Positions 1 to 11,671 are shown, counted from the first letter of the stretch. The stretch is DNA of 64,000 nucleotides from Papio anubis (GCF_008728515.1 NC_044984.1:100053181-100117180), one strand, 5' to 3'. Translations and numbers: made by a program. The notes: generated by a model not told the origin, from the sequence alone.

Positions 1-11
1 AACTTATAAGT

Positions 12-153
12 ATATTGGAAATGCAGATCTTAGGTTCCCATACCACAAATTCTGATTCAACAGGCACCAAATGGGGCCCAGGTAGCTGCAATTCCAACAA
101 CTTCAGGTGTTTCTGATGCTCGTGTTCTATGAATATCATTTTGAGAAACACTG
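12..153. repeat. MER5A-like hAT-Charlie fragment
   Basis: Non-autonomous hAT-type DNA transposon relic. The stretch runs from a degraded GGGCC-rich middle (ATTCTGATTCAACAGGC then ATGGGGCCCAG) to a terminal TTTTGAGAAACACTGTG, the order of the MER5A family. The left part is missing or too diverged. Old and inert. Strand is left open because I am unsure of the consensus orientation. Confidence 0.65.
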
Positions 154-1104
154 TGTGAATATGAACTCTTCAATTAGTTAATGAGACTTGGCCCAGAGGT
201 CAATTCTGTCTATAATGAAGCAGAGAGGAGAAGGATACAGCTGCTCCCCCTCTGACTTGGTCTTTCTCTGTACAGTTCAAAGCTGTGTTCATAGCTCAGG
301 GTTTTAAGAGACAGTATTCAGAGCCTTAACTCAGGAGGACCGCCTGGAGACCTGCCAAGGTTTTGCCTAGACACACATCACACATTTACAGGGGTGGCAA
401 AGGTCTTGTGCTATCTCAGGACCTCACACAGTTCTTCTCAGTTTCATAGGCCCACTCAAGAGGTGAATGTGGAAACAGAAAAGTTATATATCTATACACA
501 CACACACGCACACACACAGAGCAATAAAACAGGAGCAATTTATTCATAAGATTCTAAGTCATGAATTGTCTCTACTCATAAAACACTAGCCCATAAATTA
601 TGGTTCTGCCAAGCTTCATTTTGAACAAACCCACACTCTCAGAAACATCAGCAGTTCAACTGCAGAGACAGAGATGATGAGGTGGCTTGAGAAGAGTGAC
701 AGAAATGTCTCTAGATGGGATTCTGGACATTCCGGAGGAGGCTTCTTCGAAGGCCACCTGGCGATTACATGGATTCTGATTCTCCCGGTAGTGATCGTGC
801 CTTTCCAGGTACCGAATGAATCTCTTTGAGCTCTTTGCATGGCCGGTGTGTGAACTTTTGGCATGGCCAGTGTGTTCAATGGGAGTGCTTGGGGTTTACA
901 ATTGGAGGAAGGATACCGACTTCCTTTATGGCTGGAGCTTCTTGGGATTCTTAAGTGTCACCTTGGTCCACAAGTAGCCGTTAAAAATTTGAAAAAAGTC
1001 AGCTGTTTGTCTTCTCACTCTTCTACAGGACCCCTAGAGATTAAGACAGCCAAGCCTTCCTCTCCCTGGAGGGCCCATCTCTTTCTGAAATTTAAATAAT
1101 TTGG
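154..1104. other. Unassigned sequence with one CA tract
   Basis: No recognisable gene or repeat apart from a CA microsatellite at 486-519. Short open frames on both strands around 616-1099 overlap each other, carry no motif I know and look like chance. Confidence 0.5.
486..519. repeat. (CA)n microsatellite
   Basis: TATA-rich lead-in followed by CACACACA with one CG interruption, about 34 bases. Length variation between individuals would be expected. Confidence 0.85.
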
Positions 1105-1192
1105 GCATTTAAAAAAATGTACAATTAAATTATTATTGACGGCAATCCTCATTTTGTACTATCAAATACTAGGCTTTATTCATCCAGAAAAG
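1105..1192 (-). mobile_element. L1M 3'UTR fragment
   Basis: The run GTACAATTAAATTATTATTGAC followed by CTATCAAATACTAGGCTTTATTCATCC matches the order of the antisense 3' untranslated region of older LINE-1 (L1MA/L1PB grade). It is short, with no reading frame. Confidence 0.5.
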
Positions 1193-1440
1193 TGATATTT
1201 TGAATTGTGGTGATACAGTGTTTCAACAGATTCTTGTATCCTTCCAAAGTTTTGAATGCTATTACAACAGGGCGTCACATGAGGGCGCTCCAGAGAATCT
1301 GCAAGAGCAAATTCTGTAGGGAACGGGGAGGAGAGCGTTGTATTAATAGATTTTACTTTTTAGTTTGAGTTTCCTTAGTCTAGACGGACTCACAGAGTTT
1401 CCAACTGTGCTTGCATGCCTGCTGTGCCCAGCGTGTGAAT

Positions 1441-1467
1441 GTGAGTGTGTGTGTGTGTGTGTGTGTG
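1441..1467. repeat. (TG)n microsatellite
   Basis: GTGAGTGTGTGT continuing as a pure TG run, about 27 bases. Confidence 0.9.
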
Positions 1468-2504
1468 ATGCACGCATGGAGGGGTTAGGGAGGATGCAGG
1501 AATAGAAGTTGATGAGGGACCAAGGGGAAGGAAAATTAAAATGATGAGCTTCAGAAGTCACTTTCTTTACAATTTGAGAGGCAATTTTCTGCTCCTATCT
1601 CTTGAAATGTCCTCTATCTCTTCCTTTCAAGGGAAAAAACACCAGTTCCCACCCAAGAGTTCTCCAGGACAAGGGAGGCCTTGGAGAAATGCAGTCAGAG
1701 GTGAATGGGAACAGATAGCTGCTTGTCAGTGCACGTGCATCTCTTCCTGTCCACTTTGGCTGAGACCAACCTGACCTTGCTGAGCCCTGGCCGTGCTGTC
1801 AGCTTGCGCTGACAATAGGAGACCAGGCCACACTCTCCTAGCAGCTGCCCAGGCGAGGCTCATGCCCCAGAAAAAGCAGCTCCAGTTACACATTAGTCAC
1901 AGAAATAACAATGATCAAAGGGAGCCAAAGGCATGAAATGGCTTCATTTTCCCAATTTAATTATGGGACTGGAGGATCCGTTTCGATCTGGAAGGAGCCT
2001 GATTTCAACTTGTTATAAAATGGTTGGATAAAGTGCTGTATATTATTTTTTGTTTCTCCCCTCATCCCTCCTCCCCATCTGTAATACAAGTTTTCATAGG
2101 CTGTTGAGTCCTTTTCAGCTCCTCCCTGTAGACGCATGATAAGAAACATAAATATGTCCCTTTCTTACCTAGGGAGTCCTATTCATGATGCTGATGCACC
2201 CAATTAGAGCCGGTAGTTAAGACCCCTGGGATTGTTCTGGGCCCTGGAAAAGAATGGCAGCAGGTGAGTGATGAGAGGACCTCCCCCTCAGGGCAAGTGC
2301 AATGGCCTCATTGAGAAAGTATTCAGCCATCTGTAAAAAGGGTCCTATGGCAGTGGGGTCAGATGACAATGCCCCACATGCTTTAGTGGTTAAGATGCTT
2401 CAGTGCTCAGATGTTTTAGTGGCTACAAGTTGTTTTACTGGGCAGAGAAAGATGTGAATCAAAGCTGTGTTCTAGTTATACGTGATGGACTTTCTATCCC
2501 CCAC

Positions 2505-2545
2505 CACACACACACACACACACGTGCACACACACATGCACACGT
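2505..2545. repeat. (CA)n microsatellite with CG/TG interruptions
   Basis: CA dinucleotides broken by ACGTG and ATG steps that mostly keep purine-pyrimidine alternation. Confidence 0.9.
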
Positions 2546-2708
2546 GGACCCTCCTGCCCCAAAGCCAGGCCTTCAGCTTTGAAAGGCTGGAGGCAAGAAT
2601 TAGACCAGGGATGTGTATTTCCGTCCTTAGAAATTGTCTGGCTGTTTTATACTAATTAAATGACAAAGTGTAATGAAATTGTTGCCTGGTAAGGACAAAG
2701 CCATCAGG

Positions 2709-2742
2709 TTGTTTTTTGTTTGTTTGTTTTTGTTTTGTTTTG
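2709..2742. repeat. (TTTG)n T-rich tract
   Basis: Irregular TTTG/TTTTG units, probably a decayed poly(A) tail of an unidentified retroposon on the minus strand. Confidence 0.7.
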
Positions 2743-2867
2743 ATTTTTCCAGAAGGGAGGGGAGGGGCAATGATGAGACGATTCTTTTTGGGTCAGCCAT
2801 CATACATAGCACATAAAAGATTTGACTGGGACCACATAGTGAATGATGTCCTTTAGAGCTTACATGG

Positions 2868-2962
2868 GCAGCGCAGACTCAGGCAGGGGCTAGAAGTCAG
2901 GGGTGCAGTTTCTAGACCAGCTCTGCCACTGACTTGCCTTGTAAATTTGGAAGGGACTCCTG
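2868..2962 (+). repeat. Possible MIR core fragment
   Basis: AGTTTCTAGACCAGCTCTGCC then ACTGACTTGCCTTGTAAAT resembles the middle of a MIR SINE. The match is short and diverged. Confidence 0.3.
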
Positions 2963-3842
2963 TCCACTCTGGGGTTTATATTCTTTCACCAGACTGGGCG
3001 ATTTCTCTCTCTGCACCTTTTTGCTCCAAGGGTCTGCTAGTCCATGCCTCTCTGATGCTTAAACATCTGTGTGCAGCATTTTTAGGAGGCCTCTTTCCTC
3101 TGCAAAATAAGAGGCCTCTGCTCTTACATTACTTTGGGATGTGTTTGGAATTTTATTTATTCTCCACAAGATTTAACTGTAGTACCAGGTGAGTCTTTTT
3201 CCTACTTCCCAGGAATTAACCTATGGCATAAATTACAGGCAGGAAGTAGATGGAGCAGATAAACACGGAAGGTTTGATTTCTTTTCCTCTTCCTCTTTCC
3301 TTGAACCTTTTTGCACATCCATATTAAAACCCGTTTCTGGCTTTCTCCCTTCACACTCCTATTTACAGGGTTTACAGAACAAGGATCTCTCAGCAAGATG
3401 AAGCTTAGTCTCCCCTCGTATACAATTTGAGTGAGGTCTTCCTTGTAAAATGGATTCACCTTTTGTACTGGAAGAAAAAAGCTTTTTAACGTAGTTAAAG
3501 TAAAAAATAAATAAGGACAGAATCTGCACAAGGCAAAATTACATTGATATCTTCTCTTAAAAGATAGATTTTTTTTTTTTTTTACAAATTCTGTAAGTCC
3601 AGATACCTTTTAGAAGCAAACTCTGATTTCACACTGAGGCTGAAAATGTATGCACTCAAAGCTCATAAGAAGCCACAAATAGAGTAATTTATGCCTTATA
3701 TTTTATGTGATATACTTGACAACATAAATAATCATATAGGAAGGCCTCTGTTTAGCATTGGTAAATAAGAACACGACTATGTACGGGTGAAGGATAGCAG
3801 AGAGAATTTTAACCTTGGAACTCCCTGTCTATTGACTACTTA
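2963..3842. other. Unassigned sequence before Alu
   Basis: No feature recognised except a 15-T run at 3569-3583. A 109-codon minus-strand frame (3202-3531) has no motif, and low-complexity KRKRKR comes from a CTTCC-rich stretch. Confidence 0.5.
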
Positions 3843-3856
3843 GGATCCTAATCTTT

Positions 3857-4160
3857 CTTTTTTTTCTTTTTTTTTTTTTTAGGATGGAGTCTCATTCTGT
3901 TGCCCAGGCTGGAGTGCAGTGGCATGATCTCAGCTCACTGCAACCTCCACCACCTAGGTTCGAGCGATTCTCCTGCCTCAGTCTCCCAAGTAGGTGGGAC
4001 TATAGGCATGTACCACCACGCCTGGATAATGTTTGTATTTTTAGTAGAGAGGGATTTTCACCATATTGGCCAGGCTGGTCTCAAACTCCTGACCTCAGGT
4101 GATCCTCCCGCCTTGGCCTTTCAAAATGCTGGGATTATAGGTGTGAGCCACCACATCCAG
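3857..4160 (-). mobile_element. Alu (S-type)
   Basis: Dimeric Alu SINE in reverse orientation: poly(T) at the left, GATGGAGTCTCATTCTGTTG, the middle T-stretch TTTGTATTTTTAGTAGAGA, and CTGGGATTATAGGTGTGAGCC near the right end. It is flanked by a 13-bp target-site duplication GGATCCTAATCTT at 3843-3855 and 4164-4176, so it is an intact LINE-1-mobilised insertion. Reading frames inside it are artefacts. Confidence 0.95.
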
Positions 4161-4299
4161 TCTGGATCCTAATCTTGAAGCTGGATATACCAAGATTTTT
4201 GTCCTGGTCACATTTAATATTTATTCATTTTTTAAAAAAGGGCAACAGAATAGAAAATGGGGTTTTAATTTGATAATATCCAGATTCACTGCTGGTTCA

Positions 4300-4493
4300 A
4301 TAGGGTGGTACTTCTAGTGGGCATTAGAATCTCTGGGGGAACTTGTTTCAAATGTTGATTCTCAGACCTCATCCCTCAGAGTGTTTGATTCTGTAAACTG
4401 TATTGGGTGCAAAAATCTGTATTTTAACAGGCATTTCATACTGCTTCATGTGCCTCTAGTCCGGGGAGATTGTAATTTAAGAAACATTTGTCT
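4300..4493. repeat. MER5-type hAT-Charlie element
   Basis: GGCATTAGAATCTC, CAGACCTCATCCC, ATCTGTATTTTAACAGGC and terminal TTAAGAAACATTTG follow the MER5/MER20 hAT-Charlie order. The element is close to full length. No clear 8-bp duplication was found. Confidence 0.65.
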
Positions 4494-4629
4494 AATACAT
4501 ATTCGATTTTGTTCAGTTAGAATTTTTCTATTTTTGTTTCAACCGTTTTATATATTCAAAGGCTTATATGTATTATTAATATTATAGTTTAACTTTATTC
4601 AGTGGCATTGTATAGATTAAAGACATGCT

Positions 4630-4722
4630 GGTTAGAGGCCACATCTTATTCATCTTTCTAGTCTCAGAACTTAGTGCATTGCCTGTGACACGGTAGACTC
4701 AAAATCTGTTCATGAATCTCGC
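4630..4722 (+). repeat. L2 3' end
   Basis: CACATCTTATTCATCTTTCTAG, then AGTGCATTGCCTGTGACACGG, fits the terminal UTR of LINE-2 (the cue normally read as 'cagtgcctggcacatagtag'). Diverged. Confidence 0.55.
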
Positions 4723-5035
4723 TGAGCCAAGGGTGCAGCTGTGATTTAAAGTATCTGCAATCTCAGATCTTGATCACTCAGCCTTAAACTCTGAAGGACA
4801 AAACATAAACACTCTCTGACCTCTAAAAAGGCCAATGGTGCATCTTTGCACTAATTCATGCCCTCAGGCATAGACACTTCTCATTGGAGCAGAATCTATA
4901 ACCAGCTTGCTTATCTTCTCTCCCAGCTGAAAGGAAATGAAGGAGAATTAGAAGAGGTATCCAATAGCTCATCCTTCCCCTGTCATCACCCAGGCCCAGT
5001 GGTCTCCTGCCAGAGACCCTTTCCTCATCTCTGTA

Positions 5036-6148
5036 ACTGTCTGAAACCTACCCATCATCTAAGGCACAGGTGAGGTCTCACTGGGAAGCCTGCCCTGACC
5101 ATTCTCACCTCCCTTCCTGATCTTCCATGGCACATCTAGCAGCTCATCTGAACCAGTGCTCACTCTGACCCACCAAATCTTTATTGCCTTTGCTCTCCCT
5201 ATCACCCACTTTAGAGATACTGGTTAAAGCTAGAGTCCTCATTCCCTCTTCTTCCCACATTCCTGAGATCTGCAGTAGAAAATGTAAATGGTCTCTAAGT
5301 CCAGTATAATGTTAAAAATCTGTAGTATGTACTGCTCAATAAGCAGCTCAAACATCTCCTACCTTAGAATCTTATTTATCTTTTCATATATATTGAACCC
5401 ACCCCAAATCCTATTACTTTCTTGAAAATCTCACAGATCCATCTACCTTTCTTCATCTCCACCACCGCTTCTCTTGCTAGTCCAAGTTACCTGCTTCTCT
5501 CACTCAGGCTTTTGTCCTAATTTTTTGCTTGTTGTTTACACATTCCAGTTTTTCTCCACTTAGTAGCCAAAGTGATCTCAACATGCAAAATGATCTTATC
5601 TCTTCCTGGCTTAAATGTTGCGTGGTTTCCCGTTCCTCTTTTAAGATCGATGACGCTTCTCAACAAGGCCCTGCCTGGTGTGAACCTTACCTACTTCTCC
5701 AACTTCATCTTCCAACAAGCTCATTTTGTTTTCTGTGCTCCAGCCACCATGGCCTTCTTTCAGTTTCTCATACTTTCTCGATTCCCTTCTACCACAGAGA
5801 CTTTGCACACACTACTCCTTGTGTTTGGTCTTCCCTCATCTCTTCATTGAAGGAACTGCTATTCATAGGGCATAACTCAGCTCAAATCCTTCTCTGATTT
5901 CGCTGGCTAGGTCATAACCTAGTTCCATAGCACCATGGATCTTCCTTCAGAACACTTAAAGCAGTTTAGTGCAGTTTTGATTTTACAGGTATCTTTGTGT
6001 TTGCTTGATTGGTATCTGTTTCTGCAATTGACTAGGAGCTTCCTGAGGACAGGGATCACAATGGTTTGCTCACCATTGTGTCCCAAGTATTTAGTTCAAT
6101 GCTTGTGAAATGACAGGTACTTGATAAATAGTTGTTAAATGATGAAAG
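5036..6148 (+). mobile_element. L2 LINE, 3' half
   Basis: Long, diverged LINE-2 in sense orientation. Order seen: GGAAGCCTGCCCTGACC near 5090; TAGTAGCCAAAGTGATCTCAA near 5560; CAAGGCCCTGCCTGG near 5666; CTCCAGCCACCATGGCCTTC near 5740; AGAGACTTTGCACAC near 5795; GAGGACAGGGATCACA near 6045; end near 6148 at the tail TTGATAAATAGTTGTTAAATGA. The 3' part of the reverse transcriptase frame survives only as scattered codons. 5215-5400 is less clear and may be an insertion or a decayed portion. 4723-5035, just upstream, is unassigned. Confidence 0.8.
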
Positions 6149-6239
6149 TTGGATAGATTTATTCAACAACACAAAATGTGACATTCTCTGGGGATGTGAA
6201 TATACATTAGATATTGCCCTTTATATTCAGAATCTCATC

Positions 6240-7225
6240 ATCTAGTGCAGAAAACAGACTTTAAAGCTTTTAATTTCAGGAATGTAATAATACAAGGATG
6301 ACCATATATCTTGAGATACAAAGCAGAGAGCAATGAAATATGCCCAGAGGAATGTATGGAGATGTCATGGAGAATGCAATATTTGAGATGTGTCTTGAAA
6401 GATAAATATGAGCATTCAAAATGGAGAAACACCCAAACAGATGAAAAGCATATGCAAATGGCTGAAGGTAGGCTATAGGATAAAGTTCTGGAACGTGTTG
6501 GGTTGGGGTGATGGGGCATGGATAAGGCATGGGTGGCCGATTGAGGTAAAAGAACTTGCTAAGAGTATTGGACTGTAAGAAACAGAGCCAATAGAAGTAC
6601 AAATAAAATAAATTCAAGGGTGCTTGTGTGTTAGGAAGGTCACTCAGACTGGAGTGAGGAATGATGGGGAGCTAGAGAGAAAAATGAAGCAACTTCACTA
6701 TTTCACATGAGAAAAAATGGGGGCTTGTGCAAAGACAGTCATAGCAAAGTAGGAGGAAAGGTAACTTTGAGTGATGTTTCAGAGGAAGAATCAACAAGAC
6801 TAGGTGACCAGCTGGATGTAGGCCTTGAGAGAGAGGAAGAAGTGTAAGGTCATTCAAGTTAAGTAGCCTAGTAAGATGGTGGAATTGTTAACCATCATAA
6901 AAAAATTCTCCAGGAGAACAGATTTGGGAATGAAGGAAGAGATAAACAGCTCAGTTTTGAGCTTGCTGAGCTTTAGGTGCCTAGGAAACATCTTCTTAGA
7001 AATTTTCAGGAGGAAGTTGGACAATCACAAGGCTAAAGGCAAGAGGCTTCCTATGACTACCTGTTACTTTTGTTCTCTGGCATTGGTGGCAGCTCATAAG
7101 AATACATCACTCTTATGTGTCTTTAAAAAGACAGTAAGCAGTATCTGTCACCTGCCTGGAGCCAGGTACATCATCACCATAGTGATGGACCATTCAGACA
7201 ATAGTTTCATTGAAGGAGAGTCATA
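6240..7225 (-). mobile_element. L2 LINE, antisense fragment
   Basis: The sequence reads as the reverse complement of LINE-2: GATGTGTCTTGAAAGAT near 6390, TTTTGAGCTTGCTGAGC with TTTAGGTGCCTAGGAAACATC near 6955-6990. It lies back to back with the sense L2 that ends at 6148. Heavily mutated; boundaries approximate. Confidence 0.55.
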
Positions 7226-7609
7226 TGCTGTCTGAATAATTGAAAAGGCACCTCTAGCATTCAAGTGGAGCTTTAACTTGGCATTAACTAAAAACAGGTG
7301 GATGCTGGCTAGCCAAGTGAGAAAAACAGAACTCTATTAAGATTTAATATTACTGCAGTAGGGCACGGAAAACACCTACAAATGATCATTACATTCAATT
7401 GTACCATCTTCATCTAGAGAGGCCACTCAGTGCTCTGGGGTTTGGCATGGTTGGGGCTGGGGGGTGGGTAGCCATCTCCCCTGGGTTCCCTCTTATTTCA
7501 AACCACTCATTGATTTCTTCATCCATGTAATAGTTACAGAATCTAGGTTCTAAATCTCTTGGCAGCGTGTGAAGACACCAGCTTTGGTCTTTGCTCTTGA
7601 TTAAATGCA
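7226..7609. other. Unassigned sequence
   Basis: No repeat family recognised. A GGGGCTGGGGGGTGGG run at about 7453-7468 is the only compositional oddity. Confidence 0.5.
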
Positions 7610-7742
7610 TGGTCTCTAGAGCCAGAGAGCTTTGAGTACAAATCTTGGCTTGGGTACTTACTGACTATGTGATTAACTTTATTTTGCGTGCCTCAGTTTC
7701 ATTTTCTGTAAATCGACATAGTAATGATAGCTATTTCAGGTG
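7610..7742 (+). repeat. MIR SINE
   Basis: AGAGCCAGAGAGCTTTGAGT, ACTGACTATGTGATTAAC, TGCCTCAGTTTCATTTTCTGTAAA in order: the tRNA-derived and core regions of a MIR element. Confidence 0.8.
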
Positions 7743-7744
7743 GG

Positions 7745-7785
7745 GTTTTTGTTTGTTTGTTTTTTGTTTTTTGTTTTGTTTTGTG
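7745..7785. repeat. (TTTG)n tract
   Basis: TTTTTGTTTGTTTGTTTTTTG-type tract immediately after the MIR, possibly the tail of a lost minus-strand retroposon. Confidence 0.8.
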
Positions 7786-8234
7786 ATGATTTGTGATCCC
7801 TTTAGGGGAAAGCCTGAAGCCTGCCACTTAGGAAGTGCGTTATTACTGGAACTTAAAGTTCAGGAATTGCAAATTGGACTATTTTTCTTGATAATCAGTG
7901 TCTCAAAAACCAAATTTAAGCACCTTTAGAGGCGTGGGTACCATCCAGTTCCTCAGGCCCTGCTAATCTCCATGGCTTTGATACTCTTCCCATTTGCACA
8001 TTTTTCTTAATCTACTGGCCCTTATATATTTTTGAGTCAACAGACCCCAATGTAGCCCAATGTTAGAAAGCGCTTCGTATTATGACCTAACGATGGAAGG
8101 AAGGACAGTTTTTTTCTAGTGTTTAAAACTAAGAACAATCTGCCTATATGGCGGCAGGATAAACATTTGTGTGGTTGGAAAAGGCTAATCAAATCTCAGT
8201 GATTTTGAAACTCCACAATTTAAGAATAATTCTT
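7786..8234. other. Unassigned sequence before AluJ
   Basis: No family recognised. The last bases 8222-8234 form the left copy of an imperfect target-site duplication for the following AluJ. Confidence 0.5.
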
Positions 8235-8524
8235 GGCTGGGCACAGTGGCTCACACCTATAATCCAAGGCTAAAGGATCACTTGAGCCCAGGAGTTTGAG
8301 ACCAGCTTGGGCAACATAGTGAGACCCTGTCTCTACAAAAAACAATTTTTAAAAATTAGCTAGGCATGGTGGCATGAGAACCCATGCCACCCATGGGTTC
8401 CAGCTGCTCAGGATGCTGAGGCAGGAAGATTGCTTGAGCCCGCGAGGTTGAGGCTGCAGTGAACTGTGATTGTGCCATAGCACTCCAACTTGGGTGACAG
8501 AATGAGGTCCCCACCTCAAAAAAA
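8235..8524 (+). mobile_element. AluJ
   Basis: GGCTGGGCACAGTGGCTCAC start, ACTTGAGCCCAGGAGTTTGAG and GCAACATAGTGAGACCC (J-type diagnostics), second arm with ACAGAATGAGG and a short A tail. An imperfect duplication AAGAATAATTCTT / AAGAGTAATTCCTT flanks it (8222-8234 and 8532-8545). The left arm lacks about 15 bases around CAGCACTTTGGGAGG. Confidence 0.92.
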
Positions 8525-8680
8525 TCCCAAGAAGAGTAATTCCTTTGGATGAAGTGCCATGGGGTTGGGGATATTCAGGGAAGGAGGGACTAGTAAGGTC
8601 AGTTTCAGATAGAAGTAGCACCTTGAGGTCCAGAGATAAAGCCCCTGTGAATTTCTGACCCAGGCAAAATATTGCAGTGT

Positions 8681-9176
8681 TGTCTGAACCTGGTGGAATA
8701 TGAGTCTTTATTCCAAATAAGTGTGGCCCTCAAATGGACCCTCAGTGGTGTTAAAGCAAACTAAATATGGCCTGAAAAGGACTCCATAGTTCTATATTTG
8801 AATCTGTGTGATGAAATGTAACCTAGCTTAATAGTCAGACAAAACCAAAAACCTAACTTAATAGTATGCACCTTTAACAATAGCTGAGTGTTGGCCAATC
8901 CCAGCGGCCATACTTCAACCACTCATAGACTGCTGAGTTTTCAAACTGTGTTTAAATAAGGCAAACGCCGAGCTGTAACTAACCTTACTCTTTCTGTACC
9001 TCACTTCCTATTCCTGTACATCACTTCCCTTTTTGTCTATAGAGTTGTTCTGACTACAGGGCACCCTTGGAGACTCTGTGAATCTGCTGTGATTCTGGGG
9101 GCTGCCCGATTTACGAATCATTTGTTGCTCAATTAAACTCCTTTATATTTAGTTCTGCTGAAGTTTTTTTTCATCA
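8681..9176 (+). mobile_element. Solo ERV1 LTR, MER4-like
   Basis: About 496 bp starting TGTCTGAACC and ending CATCA, with the MER4-group U3/R cues: CTGTACATCACTTCCCTTTT near 9015, GGGGGCTGCCCGATTTACGA near 9098, and CAATTAAACTCCTTTA near 9130, where ATTAAA would be the polyadenylation signal. Flanking four-base candidates GTGT and GTGG differ by one base. No internal retroviral genes are visible, so it is a solo LTR. It resembles the antisense LTR at 60842. Confidence 0.7.
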
Positions 9177-10444
9177 GTGGGCTGGGCCTCTTTACTGTGA
9201 ATCAGGCGATGTCCATGGTGCTTTGTCACAGCAGTTCTTTTCTTCCTAAGCTAGTTCGTGTTTGTCAGAGTTGGTTTTGGAAAACATCAGACTTGCAGGT
9301 AGGCGGAGTGGCAATGAAGTTGTTCATTCCTGTACCCTTCCTCCATCATTTGCACATGACCCAAGCTGGTTCGTTTTCAGGAAGCAGGGGACATAGCAAA
9401 AATAAATTCATGAATAAGGCTAATTATGTTCAATGACAAGGCTAGCACCAAGCTGTTTTTACACATAAATTCAGTCACTCAGGCCACACAATTGAATCCC
9501 ACAGCAAAAAAGCAGAGAGTTCTCTGAAAGATACTCACAGCTGTTACAGTTCATTCCAGCCCCTCCCGGAAAATTCCAAACAGAGGACATATGCCCTAGA
9601 CACTGCCTGCCCTGTATGTCCTGATGTTAATCCCTGGAGGAAAGACTTGGTTGGATTCAATGACAAAGCTAGCATCAAGCTGTTTTTAAATTAAACTTTC
9701 CTTGTTAAGGAAAAGGGAGCTATCTGTGGCCCACGACTTTTGAACTTGGAAATATCGATATGGCCCATTAAAAATCAGCCTCATTCATTTGTTTGTTTGT
9801 TTGTTTGTTGCTTTGCCTCATTTTGCTTTGCTTTCTTATATGTAGGGATAACCTGAAGCAACATTGGAAAATATTGGAAGTGTGTCTTCACCACTCTTTC
9901 TCTCTGTACCTTTCTTTAGCCTTTTCATGTACCAATAGTCAATGAGCCAGATCTTTGGCTGATAATGGCTAGGCTACTAACCTAACCAAGTGAGCTGGAG
10001 AACTTAAGGAAAGCTACTTCCCCTTTTGAGGCCACAGCTGTGCCATCAATAAAACAAAGAGTTGGACCTGTTGATCTAACACCAATTAATGTGCCGTTAG
10101 TTTCTCTGCTGAACCTCTTACCCTAGAAAAGAGTTCAATAATTCACAGACCTCGATGCAGCTATTTTCCATCCCTGTGCCCAGGGCTGACATCACTAATC
10201 AATCATATCCCTCTTTCTGAGCATAGACTTAGCCTCATGCCCCTTTTAATATACCACTCTAAGAAGCCAACACCAATGGAATAGAGTTGTACTCAAGTAG
10301 AATACCCTTTGCCCTCCCAACTCTATGACTATTCTGACCCCCTCTCTACCATTAAATCATACTTGTTTATGTCGAATTAGCCATTTTTTCCCCTCCATCT
10401 TAAAGATGGTAAGGTGGGACTCACTGAATCCAATGTTTCTTTGA
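9177..10444. other. Unassigned sequence with a 33-bp direct repeat
   Basis: No gene recognised. 9429-9461 and 9656-9688 are near-identical (two mismatches). A TTTG tetranucleotide run sits at 9787-9810. 9990-10095 has a weak MIR-like look (CCATCAATAAAACAAAGAGTTGG). Confidence 0.45.
9787..9810. repeat. (TTTG)n microsatellite
   Basis: Six near-perfect GTTT units. Confidence 0.85.
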
Positions 10445-10498
10445 GCTTGCTCAAACAATCCTCCTGCCTCAGCCTCCTGAGCAGCTGGGACTATGGGT
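10445..10498 (-). repeat. Alu fragment
   Basis: GCTCAAACAATCCTCCTGCC followed by AGCTGGGACTATGGG, an isolated piece of an antisense Alu left arm with no tail and no duplication. Confidence 0.7.
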
Positions 10499-11084
10499 TC
10501 TCATGCCAGTTTGGGTAGCTGTCATTCTCAAGCTGACCTTACATATTTTTATTGGGATAAAGATACCAAAGCTAAAAATGGAGACACAATGTTATGCCTC
10601 CAGATATGCTACCTTATTTTATCAGTTCTTCAAAGTCCAGAATTAAATAATCTCTCTGTGAATTGTCATGTCATGGGCCAGGTGAACCATACTACACAAG
10701 TAGAGTCAAGCCTCTGTAACCCAGAGTGGGAAAAATCAGGTAAGTAAACCCTTTCTCTCCTCAAACACATCCATTTGTCTGAATAAGGCTTATTTCTATC
10801 TGATGTTACTAGAGATACATGAAAAGATAATGAGAAAAGTCCTCTAGAGTGAGGAAAGTATTTGGAGGGAAGCAGGATGGACGCATCACATATTTGAAGA
10901 ATAAAATGACCCTCAAGTTCAGTTTGCAATACGCTTATAACTGCAGAGTAGCAGTTTTTTAAAGTATGTCAAGACTATGGCTAGATCTAAGTAAGACAGC
11001 AATAGAAAAAGTAAAGAAAAAAGAAAAGGAATGCAACAGATCCCAGAAGTTTATTCTTGTCAAAATGTGCTTTTATACATGAAC
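10499..11084. other. Unassigned sequence
   Basis: No repeat or gene recognised; A-rich at 10995-11030 (AAAGTAAAGAAAAAAGAAAAGG). Confidence 0.5.
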
Positions 11085-11087
11085 TAT

Positions 11088-11215
11088 AATTAGGGTGACA
11101 ACATAAGTTATTGCCCAAACCAGGACATGTTTGAGAGTGAAAGGGGCATTATTAATAATTGCACTGGGACAACAGGTGTAAGCCAGGACAGATGACACCC
11201 CAACCATGGTCCCAC
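11088..11215. repeat. Medium-reiteration DNA-transposon-like fragment
   Basis: Begins TTAGGGTGACAACATAAG and continues through CCAAACCAGGACATG, TGAGAGTGAAAGGGGCA and CTGGGACAACAGGTG. I recognise this as a widely repeated mammalian element with a GGGTGACC-type terminus but cannot name it securely. Only the left terminus is visible. Confidence 0.45.
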
Positions 11216-11671
11216 CCTTTGCAGAAACTTCTGAGTGTGAGTGAATCAGAAGGCAGTAAATAAAGAAAATATAGTTGACTGAGGCACAAAGTCTATGAAC
11301 ACTGCCTTCCTTCTTATTCAGGGCAATAGGCATGAGGCAAAGGTAAGATAAAGACATGAGGAAGAATGTTAAAAATAGGTAGTGTTTAAAAACCAATCTG
11401 TTGTTTATAATCTATTTTTGTTTCAAAGTAGAGTGAATCAGAAGAAAAAGTCACTGAAAATGAATTTTTACATCACTAGATGAGAATGCAATTCTTAAAG
11501 AGTAAGAAATCCCAATCATAGTTTTGAAACCAGCTATGTAGCTCTAACAATCAGAGGTTTCCATCTGACCCCAAAGAAGAAGTCACATTTCTGTGTTCAG
11601 ACACTGCAGGATGTTGCCACAAGGATCTCTTGACTGTCTTTGCATCATCTCAGGTTTCTTAGAGGAAAAAA
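11216..11671. other. Unassigned sequence
   Basis: Nothing recognised between the MER-like fragment and the MIR. A 107-codon minus-strand frame (11073-11396) spans the repeat border and has no recognisable domain. Confidence 0.5.

Larger units (their letters stand above)
1193..2867. other. Unassigned sequence with three simple repeats
   Basis: Apart from TG (1441-1467), CA (2505-2545) and TTTG (2709-2742) tracts I recognise nothing. The small open frames are under 80 codons and mutually overlapping. Confidence 0.5.

Noticed and set aside
5529..5897. 122-codon plus-strand frame
   Set aside because: It lies in a sense L2 element and is a decayed LINE-2 coding remnant; another frame overlaps it.
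8681..9176. Functional endogenous retrovirus
   Set aside because: Only LTR sequence is visible, with no gag, pol or env frames beside it; the same holds for the LTRs near 44071 and 60842.
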